Assembly (NCBI GenBank): GCA_013399895.1
Contig: VXBA01001642.1
Coordinates: 763,337 to 827,336, forward strand
Direction: 5' to 3'
DNA length: 64,000 nucleotides
From: Serilophus lunatus
Lineage: Eukaryota; Chordata; Aves; Passeriformes; Eurylaimidae
Shown here: positions 25,451 to 36,000 of the stretch, piece by piece
Position numbering within the stretch: the stretch's first letter is position 1
How the letters are laid out: the number at the start of each line of letters is the position of its first letter
Notes under the pieces: generated by a model
The model's database searches: none
Told to the model about the DNA's origin: nothing
Seen by the model: the letters and a program-made list of their open reading frames with translations, nothing else
Program-made: the position numbers and the translations under genes

Positions 25451-26440
25451 AAAAAACTGTTTGGATAACTGGATCCAAAGAGTGGTGGTGAATGCAATTA
25501 CACTCAGCTGATATCCTGTCACTAGTGATGTTTACTGGGGCTCGGTGCTGGCGCCAGTCCTGTGTAATATTTGTACTGATGACCAGAAAAAGGCGATTGA
25601 ATGCACTCTCAGTATCTTAATGGATGATATCTAGTTGTATAGGAATGTTGATCTGCTTCAGGGTAGAAAGTCCCTGCAGAAGGAACTGGACAAGTTGGAT
25701 CAGTGGGCCAAGGCCAGCAGTATGATGTTCCATAAGGCAAAGTGGTGAGTCCTGGCACTTTGGTTACAATGACCCCATGCAGTACTATGGGCTTGGGGAA
25801 AGGTGGCTGGAAAGATGCTTAACGGAAAAGGACCTAGGGGTGCTGGTCAACAACTGGCTGAAAATGAGGCAGCAGTGTGCCCAGGTGGTTAAGAAGGTCA
25901 ATGGTACCCAGGCTTATATCAGAAAGAGTGTGGCTGGCAAGACCAGGGAAGTGATTGTCTCCTGTATTTGGCACTGGTGAGGCTGCATCTAGGATCCTGT
26001 GTCCTGTTTTGGGCATCTCACATCAAAAAAGACATTGTGGTGGCTGCAGTGTTTCCAGAGAAGAGCAATGAAGCTGAAGAAAGGTCTGAAGCACGTGTTC
26101 TGTGAGCAGTGGCTCAAGGAGCTGGGGTTGTTTAATGTGGAGAAAAGGAGGTTCAGGACAGACCTTATCATTCTATGATTTCCTAAAAGGAGGTTATAGC
26201 CAGGAGGGGGAGGCCTCTTCTACCAAGTAACAAGTAGTAGGATAAGAGGAAATAGCAAGTTGCCCGGGAAGAGGTTTAGATTGGAAAATTTCTTCATAGA
26301 AAGGGTTGTCCAATATTGGAACAGGCTTCCCAGAGAAGTGATGAAGTCACTATCCCTGCAGGTTTTTGAAAGATGTGTAGATGTGGCACTTAGGGACATA
26401 GTTCACCAGGTAGGATTAGTACGGGGTGTTTCAGGGATAG
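25451..26440 (+). mobile_element. CR1 LINE fragment spanning reverse-transcriptase core to ORF2 C-terminus
   Basis: Read on the plus strand in several frames, this copy follows CR1 ORF2 in order. An IQRVVVN-like motif lies at about 25470-25500. A GSVLAPVLCNI motif at about 25540-25580 corresponds to the family's QGSVLGPVLFNIFIN. An IECTLS..MDD stretch near 25595-25630 occupies the position of the catalytic FADD box, with the aromatic residue lost. Then come ELDKLDQWA near 25685, KDLGVLVNNWL near 25830, and near the end YWNRLPREV followed by VDVALRD (26310-26395). Stops and frame changes are scattered throughout, so the copy is inactive. No 3' tail repeat is recognisable. Confidence 0.93.
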
Positions 26441-26684
26441 AGAGGTGCCTTGCTCCAAATTGATCTTCCCCTGCCACATCTTGGTCTGGGCATTGGCCAA
26501 GATTCCTGACCTGCATCAGATGCTTTGGGCTCCTGTATCGCAGGGAAATATGTCTACCACAAGGGTTTTAGGAGGCAGATGTCTCTCAGACTTTGTTTTT
26601 CTTCAGTTTTTAATTTTTTTTTATTTTTTATTTTTTTTAATTATTCCTATTCCTTGGAACAGAGACTTGACAGAATAAGACTGA
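26441..26684. other. Spacer between two tail-to-tail CR1 fragments
   Basis: About 240 bases including a T-rich run near 26605-26640. No family is recognised. It separates a plus-strand CR1 on the left from a minus-strand CR1 on the right, with both 3' ends facing it. Confidence 0.6.
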
Positions 26685-27480
26685 GATTAAGAGGCATCTC
26701 TAGAGATCATTCATATAAACCCCCTGGTTCAAAATAGGGTCAGCTAGTTTACTTCAAGATGTGTCCAGCTAAGGATGGAGACTCCACAGTCTCCTTGCCT
26801 AGAAAGGGAGGCACCAATCCCCCTTATGCTTAAGTGGAATTTATTGTATTTTTTTCTGTACCCACTGCATTTTTTTTGTCACTGGACACCAATGAGAAGA
26901 GAGAGACTCCATCTTCTTTATTCTGTCCCATCAAAGGTTTTTCACATTTCTAGGATCCCCCTGAGCCTTTCCTTTGCCAAGCTGGAGTCCTAGCTCCTTG
27001 AGCCTCTGCTCTTATGATAGGCTACAAACACTTAATTGTCTTCATGGCCTTTTACTGGACTTGCTCCAGAATGTCCATGTTGCTCATCTACCAGGGAGCC
27101 CAGAGCTAGACCCTGAACTCCAGGTGTGTCTCACCATAGTCGAGTAGAGGAGAAGGTTCACCTCTCTCACTTAACTTGCTGGCAGCATACATCCTAATAC
27201 AGACTAGAAGGCTGTTGACCCTCTTAGCTGCAAGGAAACATTGCTGGTTCATGGTCACCTTGCTCTCCATTAGGATACCCAGGTCTTTTCTTCAAAGCTG
27301 CTTTCCACCCAGTAGTCTCCACTGGGTACTGGTGCATTGGTTGATTACTACCAGGATGCAAGACTTCACACTTGCGTTTGCTGAACTTCATGAGGGAAAT
27401 TTCTTGTTTGTCCATTTCTCCAGCCTGTCGAGGTCCCTCTTAGTGGCAGCACAATTCTAGTCTATCAGCCACTCCTGACA
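26685..27480 (-). mobile_element. CR1 LINE fragment, 3' region, minus orientation
   Basis: The sequence follows the reverse complement of the common avian CR1 3' region: a GAGATCAT block near 26701-26710, the GGATGGAGACTCCACAG block near 26773-26789, the CTCCAGGTGTG block near 27118-27130, the GGCAGCACA block near 27440, and a final TCAGCCACTCCT near 27465-27476. A short minus frame at 27224-27415 retains SLMKFSKRKCEVLHPGSN, corresponding to the CR1 NLMKFNKGKCKVLHLG motif downstream of the catalytic box. The copy is heavily diverged, and its poly-A-like or octamer tail is not clear. Confidence 0.9.
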
Positions 27481-30400
27481 GCTACAGTCTGTTGTCCCAC
27501 ACGTCCTGTTCTATGGGAGCAGGCAACCAGGATCTCTTCTGCAAAAAGCTACTGCCGGAGATGCTACAAGTCTCGTCCTGGTGTGCTAAGATTCTAAGGA
27601 GTCCTGAATGCCTGCAAAGAGGTGCTTGAGGTCTATGAAGGATGCTATTCCTTTTCTTATTTAAAATGTGGTTTTTGTGCGTGTCTGAATGTGCAATGAA
27701 ATATTGTCATTAATTTTCATTTTAAAGAAGGGTGATGGAACAATTAAAAAAATTATGGAAAATTATTTAATCTGGACAGTTTTAACCTGATTAGATGACT
27801 TTTATTCCAAGAAATGTTTTATATTGTATTTGATTTGATAAAAATGAGCACAAAGAGTATTTAAATAAAAAGTATTTAAATTAACCCCAAAACCAAGAGC
27901 CCTAAATAGATACACAGAAAACATTAGCTATTTGAAGAGGTAAATAAAGAAGGAAAAAGTCATAAAGCAGAAAGGTTATTCTGACAGCAGCATTTTGAAT
28001 GGGTTTGGTGAAGCCAGTTTAGAAAAGGGAAACAAGGCTGACATCTGGAAGACAAAAGAGTTGGGATATTAGATGAGTAGTGACTGGGAAAATCTCAACA
28101 GAGAGAACAGACTGTCTTTGGAGTTATTTCAAAGGGAAACTAGTAAGACCTGAAAACAGACCAGATATAAGAGATGTTAGAAAAAGTGAAATCCAGAAAT
28201 TATCTAAGAGAAAACCCAAGTGTTTTCTGATTTTGTTGCAGGCACTCTTACAAAAAAGGATTTGTATTAGTACTGTGAAAAAAAAAAAAAAGTGGTTCTA
28301 AGATTTTACTTGGAATTTGCCTTATAAGCTCAACATTTACAGTTAAGGAAAGGTTCTTAGATATTTTGTATAAGGATTTAGGGGTTTGGGGTTTGTTTAT
28401 TTATTTTTTATTTTTTNATTTGCATAAGGATTTTATGTTTTGGGGGTTTGGGGTCTGTTTATTTATTTATTTATTTTTACTTTCATTCTCTTATGTCGAT
28501 ATTTCACACTGGAGTTTTTTGAGTTAATTACAGTGGGTCATAACTTACACAAAATGATATGACTGTGGCTGTTACTTCCACAGAATGACTAAGTCCTAAC
28601 AAGATTAAACCAAAAGTGCGCAAAAGAAATGGATTTTGAAATCAAAATGCATTGTTAAGTGAATAGCTCAGATCTTAACTACTCTAAATCATTGCTATTC
28701 CATGGCAGTCAGTGTATTTACATAGAGTTATTCTTGTGGAGGAATTTGCTAGAATTTAATGTAGGGCCAAAATCTTCTTCTTATAGGATCGATATGGATT
28801 ACAGAGATCTGTCCTGTCCAGCTATACCAAGTCATGCCAGAGTCCTGAAAGAATACCTTTAAGAAATTAGCTGGTATAAAATGACACAGCTATGGATGCC
28901 CTTTCACAGGTCGTAATTTATTGAGTGACAGCTGTTTAGGAAAACTTGGACAAGTTTCCTTCTTCCCCTTCCCCTTCACTCCATCTCTTGGGTGTATATC
29001 CCCCAAGACCAGAGTTAATGAATGTTAAAATGTCTTGCTATAAAAAAGACATGCACATACCTCTGAATATAGTTAATAAGTTCTGGTAAATAACACACTA
29101 GGAGACTTAATACCATTCTTAAGTTTTGTGAAACAAATCATGCTATGTGAAAAAAATTATTTCAGTCAGCAGTTTTTTCCAAATTTTGTATATTATTTTT
29201 CATAGCTTTCTCTGGCATTGGCTTTGTGAAAAAGTCTCATGAAGAAGGAGGGAAGGGAATTTCTTATCTTTTTCTCTGTGTGATGGCAAGAAAAATTGCC
29301 GCTATAGGTTTCACAGTGTCCTCATTCATGTAAAATTCTGTTGGATTTAATCTGCTGTCACCATTGACTTTTATGAGAAATTTTCCACGAGCCAACAATT
29401 TCTAGGATTAGACAATAGAGAGATTTGTTTTTGTTTTTGAAGACAAGAGAGAGTTTGTCAGGAGACGACTGACTGTCCAGATTTATGTTACTAATAGATA
29501 ATTTTTTTATAAAATATGTTTATGGAAGATAGCATTACTGACATAATCCATTGTGAATTAGACTTTTCCAAATTACTGAGTAAGCTAATAAACACAGTGT
29601 AAGTGCAAAAATCAGCTAATATATTTTGTGCATTGATTTTGACAATTACAGACATGTTTTAATTATTTATAATCCTTCATGTATTAATAAACAGTCTGTG
29701 GTGTATTTTATAAATAAAATGAGAGCTCAGTATTATGTCAGCTCACCACAGACTCCTGTCCTAAATCTTTGATGGAAGGTGGAGAAAGACATTCAATGTT
29801 TATACAGATTATACGGTACTGCCACTGTATTCCACAGTATTAATTTGCCCACTTTCAGTCTGAATTGATTTTTTTACACAGTATGGAGTATCAGGAGGTG
29901 CCACAGCAGTTCTCTTGCCTGCATATTAAATGGACAACTTAATTTCCTCTTAAATTAACAACACAAGAATTTTTGACCCTTCATAGAGATACCTCATTTA
30001 AGCATTCATTTGGCATAATTGCAGTTGCCAGGGAGTGGTAAGGTCAGATTGTTCCACAAATGACGATGAACTCATGGCATAGGATGACCCAGATACAGAA
30101 GATCTCACTGACAATGTGCAATCGCACAGCATTGGAGCAGGGATATGTTGGTGACAGCGAAACGCCCTGTGGGCAGTCAGCCATCGTCAGACAAGATGAG
30201 GTGATGAACCTGGAACTGAAGTAAATAGTAGTGAGAGATAGCCTGAGACAGGTCTGCCTAGAGCTGAGCTGAAATTGCACTCCTGGACCAAGAGTCCAGG
30301 TATGCAGGTAGGAGTCCCACGCTTAAGCTGCACTGGACATTAGGACCTATTTGTATGCATAAAGCCCTCACACAAATATTTGGACTGAGTTATTGTACAA

Positions 30401-33205
30401 AAATGTAAAGTCCAAGGAAAATTGAACTAGATAGGGTTTTTACACACTATTTTTAAAGAGCTGTATGAATGCATCAGTCCATGTATAAGTACACATGATA
30501 AACCGTGCTTGATGGACCTGAATCAAGACTCATCAAAAGGAACCAGAAAGACCTGTATTTGTTTCTGTGATCTTTTGATAAGATCTTCATTGATCATAGC
30601 AGTTATTTCAGGACTAAGAAATTGGTGCCATGCGTTTTCAGTTGGATGGTTCACATTTTGCAGATTCAGGAAGGAGTTAGATAATGCTGTGCTGTGTGAG
30701 TCTATTTTTATACATATTGGTAAAAAAGGCCTTCTCCTGTATCAGATTGTGCCTTCATCCCTTTGTCTGAAGATCATAGAATTCCACACTGATGCTTCCT
30801 TCTGGTATTGCCTTATGCACTGGTGTGCAGCATCTTCATTCTCCTCCTGTGCCATTCTCTTTTGTGATCTAGCCTTATTCTGTGCAGTTTTCCTTCTAGT
30901 CTGCTGTCAGTCTTCTGGATGAAGGTTTATTGTGCTTCCTGCTCTTGGCTGTGTCGAGGTTTTGTACCAGTAATTTTTTTCAGTTACTGTTGATCTGACA
31001 TGGTCAGAAGTGTATCAGCTGAGCACAGACAGTACTTCATAAAATCTCCCTATGCAGGTCTTCACATTTCAGTCTTTTCCAGGTTTTTGTCATCATTGTT
31101 TAAAAGCAGGACTATGAGTATACACATTTTGAGCAGGACCTCTATGTTCAGGGCAAAATAAAAATACGAAGTTGTTAACGGATGTATCTTCATGTTGAAG
31201 TTTTGGCATTTGGATAGTATCTGCTTATGCTGTTCTATTAAAACAGAAAAATGCCAGAAGGTAAATGATTGCTGTTTGTATTGTTGCAACTGGTTATCAC
31301 AGGTTGGTGATGACCAGTGCTGAAGATTTTACCTCTTCATCAGTGTTTTTTTAGCAATGTTGACAACCAGGTAAACCTTTCCCGTAACAGTCCATAGCCA
31401 TGTATGCCAAGAGCTTTTTGAAATTCTGTGCAACAGATGCATTTGTCCTGCTATATTTGTGTGTGGACAGTATCAGGCCCAAGGTTTGTTGCTGTGCTCC
31501 CCGTGTGTCTGCTGTTTGCGTGCTGCAACTTGTACTACTGCATTCCTTGAACATTATCCCCAACCTTGACTCCAAACAGACATATATATGTTCATTTATT
31601 CTAACAGCCACTGGTAGACTTTTTTTAATTACATTCTTTACCTGTGATTAGTATTAGTCTAACTTCTCCAGCCTTTTGACAAAATCCTTTCTTCCTTTTT
31701 CCTCCTTAAATAATCTTCTTCAGTTTGGGGCCAACGCTGTCATTATGAGACGATGGTTCTTTGAAATATATTTCACACTCTTCATTGATTACTGAGTAGC
31801 AGATTATAATTTTAGAAACATAATGTACCTATAAAGTTAATGGAATATCAAAATACTGTACACTGAGTGCTAGATTTGCCCTTCAGATGAGCAACTTTTT
31901 CTTACTAGTGCACACAGATTGATTTCCTAGGTTGTATGTGTAGCTAGTCTAGGTATGCAGTATCCATTGATGGCTAATCTAAGAAATCAATTTCATACCG
32001 CACCACCTGTCCAGCAATTCCGATATAAATGAATGGCTGACGGATCTTGAGCAGCTCTGCACATTTTGCATTGTCTTTTATCAGCGCAATTTTGTTTTCT
32101 TATCTTTTAATTAGTATGATCTATTTCTCCATCCTCTATGAATTCCTAATGCTTCTGGATTTTGAAATCTTTTGTTTATAAACTATTTTTTTTTCCAATG
32201 ATTTGGATTACTCCTGTTTACCCAACATGGTATGGACTTCTAGTCTCTATGGTCAAACTCTAAAAGCATTCAGTGCTTTTAGCTAGTTCACTTATTTAGA
32301 AGTGTTTTAAATTATTAGATACAATCTTGCATGTTTCGTATTGCAAAGACAGAGAATGTTCGTCCTCTGGTCATTGGACCCTGTGTTCACTGAGCAGAGT
32401 GCCACATTCTCAAGGTATTGAATCAAGATGAAAACACAGGGATCTTTTCTTTGTGTGTTAACTCATGTGCTAACAAATGTTTAAAAGTTGAGTAGGTTCT
32501 CCTTAATTAAAGGACTTTAGGAGCTTATTAAATCACCTAACTTTTTCCATTCTTATGGTCATTGGGATGCCACAGAGGAAAACCTATGCTTTCTAGATGG
32601 ATAAAACTAACAATGCTGCAATAAGAACATGTTTTCTTTTCCTATATTACAGAGAACAAGTGAGAATGAAAAGTGAAGTCAGTCTATTTTACAGACAAAA
32701 ATTCACATGTCTCCAGGGAAGACTATATGAAAGTAGCATATAGAGAAAAAGAACTTTAAGAAGTATAAGTTCTCCTTTGTGATAGCATACTGGAGTTTTG
32801 TTTGTTTGTTTTATTTTGATCTGGGTTTATTTGTTTGTTGGTTTTCCAAAGATGTAGTAGGAGAGGGAGTTTGTCATATCTTTTGTGACAATATTTGCAG
32901 TACAATTTAGAGGAGGGTGAAGATATTTGCCATTACTTATCTATTTTGGATACCTAATTGATCTGAATGTCTGTAATATTATTGTCTTAAATTTTTCTAA
33001 ACAGGGAGCATTTGAACTCATCCCTTTCCCTTCCTTCTTTCCTCCTGATTGCCTTTCCCACCTCTAGAAAAGACTCTTTCTATAAGGTACAACCTGTCTT
33101 AGTGAAAGACAACAAAAAAAATTGGTAAGAACAGGTGGATGGAAAGAGAATGGCAGTATGATTGCAAGGAATTTTTATCATGATCATATTTGATCCTTTC
33201 CTAGT
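27481..33205. other. Unique AT-rich non-coding DNA
   Basis: No gene or repeat family is recognised. It contains a poly-A run near 28269-28282, an N-joined short duplication at 28367-28480, and TTTG-type runs near 32795-32840. The longest open frame is 137 codons at 30509-30922 (plus), Cys- and Phe-rich with no recognisable domain; I treat it as chance. Confidence 0.5.
28367..28480. repeat. Near-duplicate GT/TTTA-rich segment joined by one N
   Basis: The sequence from about 28371 (AAGGATTTAGGGGTTTGGGG, then GTTTATTTATTT) is repeated in diverged form after the N at 28417 (AAGGATTTTATG, GGGGTTTGGGGTCTG, then TTTA repeats). The pattern resembles an assembler failing to close a low-complexity TTTA tract and placing two read ends in tandem. 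Confidence 0.65.
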
Positions 33206-33210
33206 ACATG
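33206..33210. repeat. Left target-site duplication of the solo LTR (ACATG)
   Basis: The five bases ACATG directly before the LTR are identical to 34243-34247 directly after it. A 5-bp duplication is the host-site hallmark of retroviral integrase strand transfer. Confidence 0.75.
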
Positions 33211-34242
33211 TGTTTGGGTTGGCCTTGGCTGGCTGCCAGATGCTGCCAGTCTATTACTCTCTCTTTCCCAGACAGACAGGGGAGAGAGAATAAGTTGGAA
33301 AACAACTTGCAGGTTGAGATAAGGCAGTTTACTAAAGCAAAAGCTTGCACTTGCACAAGCAAAACAGAGAATAACAAGGTTTATTCTCTACTTCCCATTA
33401 GCAAACAATGTTCAACTACTTCCTGGGAATCAGGGCTTCAGCACAAGAAAGCAAGCATTGTAAATAACAAATGTTCTCCCAGTGGCTTAGGGAGAAGGGG
33501 AATGTGGATTACAGTCAGTTCATCACAGGTTTTTTCTGCAGCTACTTGGGGAGAGTCCTTTCCCCCCTTCAGCACCCCTCCCACAAGCAACAATTCTTCA
33601 CAAACTGCTGCAACATGGGCCACTTTTCCATAGGGTGCAGTCTTTTAGACATAGTCTGCTCAAGTGTGGGTCCCCCACAGGGCCACAAATCCTACCAGGA
33701 AGACCTGCTCCAGTGTGGACCCCTTTCTCTACAGGACAGCAGCTCCCTGGCAGGACTCTGCTCCAACATGGGCCTCCCACAGGGTCACAAGTGGATGCAC
33801 TTTTGGGCATCCGTCTATTCTGGCAGGGGGTCCTCCATGGGCTGCAGGTGAATCTCTGGACCCCTGTGGTCCTTCATGGGCTGCAGGGGCACAGCTGCTT
33901 CACCATGGGCTCCATGGGCTGCAGGGGAGCCTCAGCTCTGGCAGCTGGAGCACCTCCTCCCCCTCCTTCTGCACTGACCTTGGTGTCTGCATTGCTGTTC
34001 ACATATTCTCACTCTGCTCTTTTCTGGCTGCAATTTCCTCTGCACAGTAACTTTTTTTCCTTCTTAAATATGTTATCACAGAGACATTACTATCATGATT
34101 GGCTCAGACGTAGCCAATGGTGGATCCATACTGGAGCTGTCTGGCATTGTCTCTGCCAGTGGGGGAAGCTTCTCACAGCTTCTCACAGAAGCCACCCTGT
34201 ATTCCTACCACTACCAAAACCCAGCCACACAAACCCAGTGCA
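33211..34242 (-). mobile_element. Solo LTR of an avian endogenous retrovirus (1,032 bp, minus orientation)
   Basis: I recognise this as a widespread avian ERV LTR. It has the GGCTGGCTGCCAG start, repeated CTCCAGTGTGGACC-like and CATGGGCTGCAGG-like blocks (33700-33930), the GGAGCACCTCCTCCCCCTCC block near 33945, and the TTCTTAAATATGTTATCACA block near 34061. It opens TGTTTGGGTT and closes AACCCAGTGCA, an imperfect inverted terminal pair. On the minus strand two CCAAT-type boxes (about 34097-34120) precede a TATA-like ATATTTAAG (about 34061-34070). An AATAAA signal lies at 33380-33385, so transcription would run leftwards. There is no internal gag-pol-env on either side, so it arose by LTR-LTR recombination. 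Frames within it (up to 216 codons) are not genes. Confidence 0.92.
34061..34120 (-). promoter_or_regulatory. LTR promoter elements: CCAAT boxes and TATA-like box
   Basis: Read on the minus strand, CCATTGG and GCCAATC motifs lie about 30-50 bases upstream of ATATTTAAG. The arrangement suits an RNA polymerase II LTR promoter firing leftwards. Activity is not shown by the sequence. Confidence 0.5.
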
Positions 34243-34247
34243 ACATG
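34243..34247. repeat. Right target-site duplication of the solo LTR (ACATG)
   Basis: This is identical to 33206-33210 and immediately follows the CA that ends the LTR on the plus strand. The perfect match suggests a fairly undisturbed insertion. Confidence 0.75.
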
Positions 34248-34808
34248 GATGTAGACAAGATGATTTCTTGAGGAGTTTTGTCTAGATGTACTCTCCTAAG
34301 ATCTTAGAAAATATGGTTTGATGGAAATGTTCTGATGAAATACACAACTAACAAACATTTTGTTGAAAAATTCGGTTTTTGCAAGCTACAAATGTTCTGT
34401 CATCTCATCAGTGCAGTTTTAAATGGAACTGGCCTAAGATGAAACATTTTAGTTCCTTGATATAACTAAATTTTTATTTTGTTTGTTTTGAATGATTTCA
34501 ACATCATCTATCCAGAGACAAAACAAAATAAAAATCTCTGTTGGAAAAATTTTCTGTAATCTTGGTATTAATGCAGAGGGGATTTTCCCTTTCTTTCATC
34601 GTCTTCCAAACAAAGTTTGCAGTCTCTTTTTCTCTGTCACAAACTCATAGAAATTAATGTGGGCAAAAGTGCCATTTATGTAGACAGTTTCTTTAAGAGG
34701 AGAGATATACAACACGAAGCAAATGTGACCCTTGCACAGGACTCAGACTATCCATGGGTGAGTATCTAGTCTGCACAAGGTAACTCAGGCTGCCCAAAGT
34801 AGACATGG
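34248..34808. other. Unique AT-rich spacer between solo LTR and CR1
   Basis: I see no gene, repeat or notable structure in this stretch. Confidence 0.6.
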
Positions 34809-35360
34809 AATCGCAAAATCATAGAATGGTTTCAGCTGGAAGGGACCATTAAAGGTTATCTAGTCCAAGTCCTCCGCAATGAGTAAGGACACCTTCCACT
34901 AGACCAGGTTGCTTAGAGTCCTACCTAACCTGACCTTGAACACTTCCATGGATGGTGGATCCACAGCTTCTCTGGGCAACCTGTTCCAGTGCTTCATCAC
35001 CACCGTAATAAAAACTCCCTTCCTTATATATACTCTGAATTGATCTTCCATTAGATTAAAACCATTACCCTTTGTCCTATTAAAAATTTACCCTCATCTT
35101 TCTTATAAGCCCCCTTCAAGTACTGAAAAGCTGCAATTAAGGTCTCTCTGCAGCCTTCCCTTCTCCAGGCTGACAACCCCAACAGTTGCAACCTTTCTTC
35201 GTAGGAGAGATGTTCCCTCCCTCTGACCATTATTGTGGCCCTTCTCTGGAGTCATTAAAACAGATTCATGTCTTTCCTGTACTAGGGCTTACAGAGATAA
35301 GCACAGTACTCCAGGTGGGGTCTCATCAGAGCAGAGGGCCACAATTACTTCCCTCGACCT
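34809..35360 (-). mobile_element. CR1 LINE fragment with intact 3' end, minus orientation
   Basis: The 3' end is at the left: AAAATCATAGAATGGTTT is the reverse complement of the CR1 terminal ATTCTATGATT tail. It is followed by GGAAGGGACC and ATCTAGTCCAA, the CR1 3' UTR. Next come the GGGCAACCTGTTCCAGTGC block near 34975, the CTTCTCCAGGCTGA block near 35160, and CAGTACTCCAGGTGGGGTCT near 35309. It stops at CTCGACCT at 35360, where CR1 normally continues, giving a 5' truncation or an interruption. Coding remnants are broken. Confidence 0.93.
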
Positions 35361-36000
35361 TCAAGCACAATAAGTAAAGAAAGAATAGTTTTATTGATGA
35401 TACAGAGCAGCCTTGTGCTGAGCATAAGAGATGCCAGTCACTTAGAGTGTGTCTCTGGGGGTCAGACATCAGACTCAGGTCTGCTCATTAGCTACTGCCA
35501 CTTCCTTGGGATGCCAAACTCTGAAGAGCTGTGTCAACTTCTTGCAAAGAGGCCTCTTGACTGAGGAATTCAGCTGCTCTCTTCAGATAGTCAGCATTCA
35601 AAGCCACAGCTAAAAATGGCCTTCCTGAGGTCTGGTCAAAATCCTGAGATAAATCTATCCCTACTGTTAGGAAGTCAAGAGTGGTTTCTCATTTATTGAC
35701 TTTAGCAACTCTAGTTGGTGTCCTCAATGTCTCTACAAATTCAGAAGCCACAATAAACTCTGCTGGATGAGTTTCAGGTTGCGATTAAGGCTTTAAAATT
35801 TAAGGCCTTAGCACACACCCATGTGTGCTAAGATGTCTAGGCTGCCCTAACTAAAGAAAGGTCTAGTTATACAGAGGGGAAGCCTGGAAACGGAGATTTA
35901 GCATGTCTTACACCTGTGGCTGGCCAGATCAGTCACCCCTGGGCTCAGGGGATTTTAACTTTCAACCTTATTTCTGAAGTTCAGTTTCTAACTTAGAAAA
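35361..36000. other. Unidentified segment abutting the CR1 break, LTR-like on the minus strand
   Basis: The segment begins exactly where the CR1 ends. About 25 bases in, the minus strand reads AATAAAAC (35388-35395), a poly(A)-type signal. An 11-bp perfect hairpin lies at 35807-35832. I cannot find terminal TG..CA ends or a target duplication. The name LTR is therefore only a suspicion, and ordinary unique DNA flanking a 5'-truncated CR1 is the simpler reading. Confidence 0.2.

Noticed and set aside
26441..26684. Spacer between the CR1 pair as a separate transposon
   Set aside because: No terminal repeats or target duplication are visible; only a T-rich run distinguishes it.
33208..34285. 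Open frames of 126-216 codons
   Set aside because: They lie within the solo LTR, overlap one another in different frames and match no retroviral protein.
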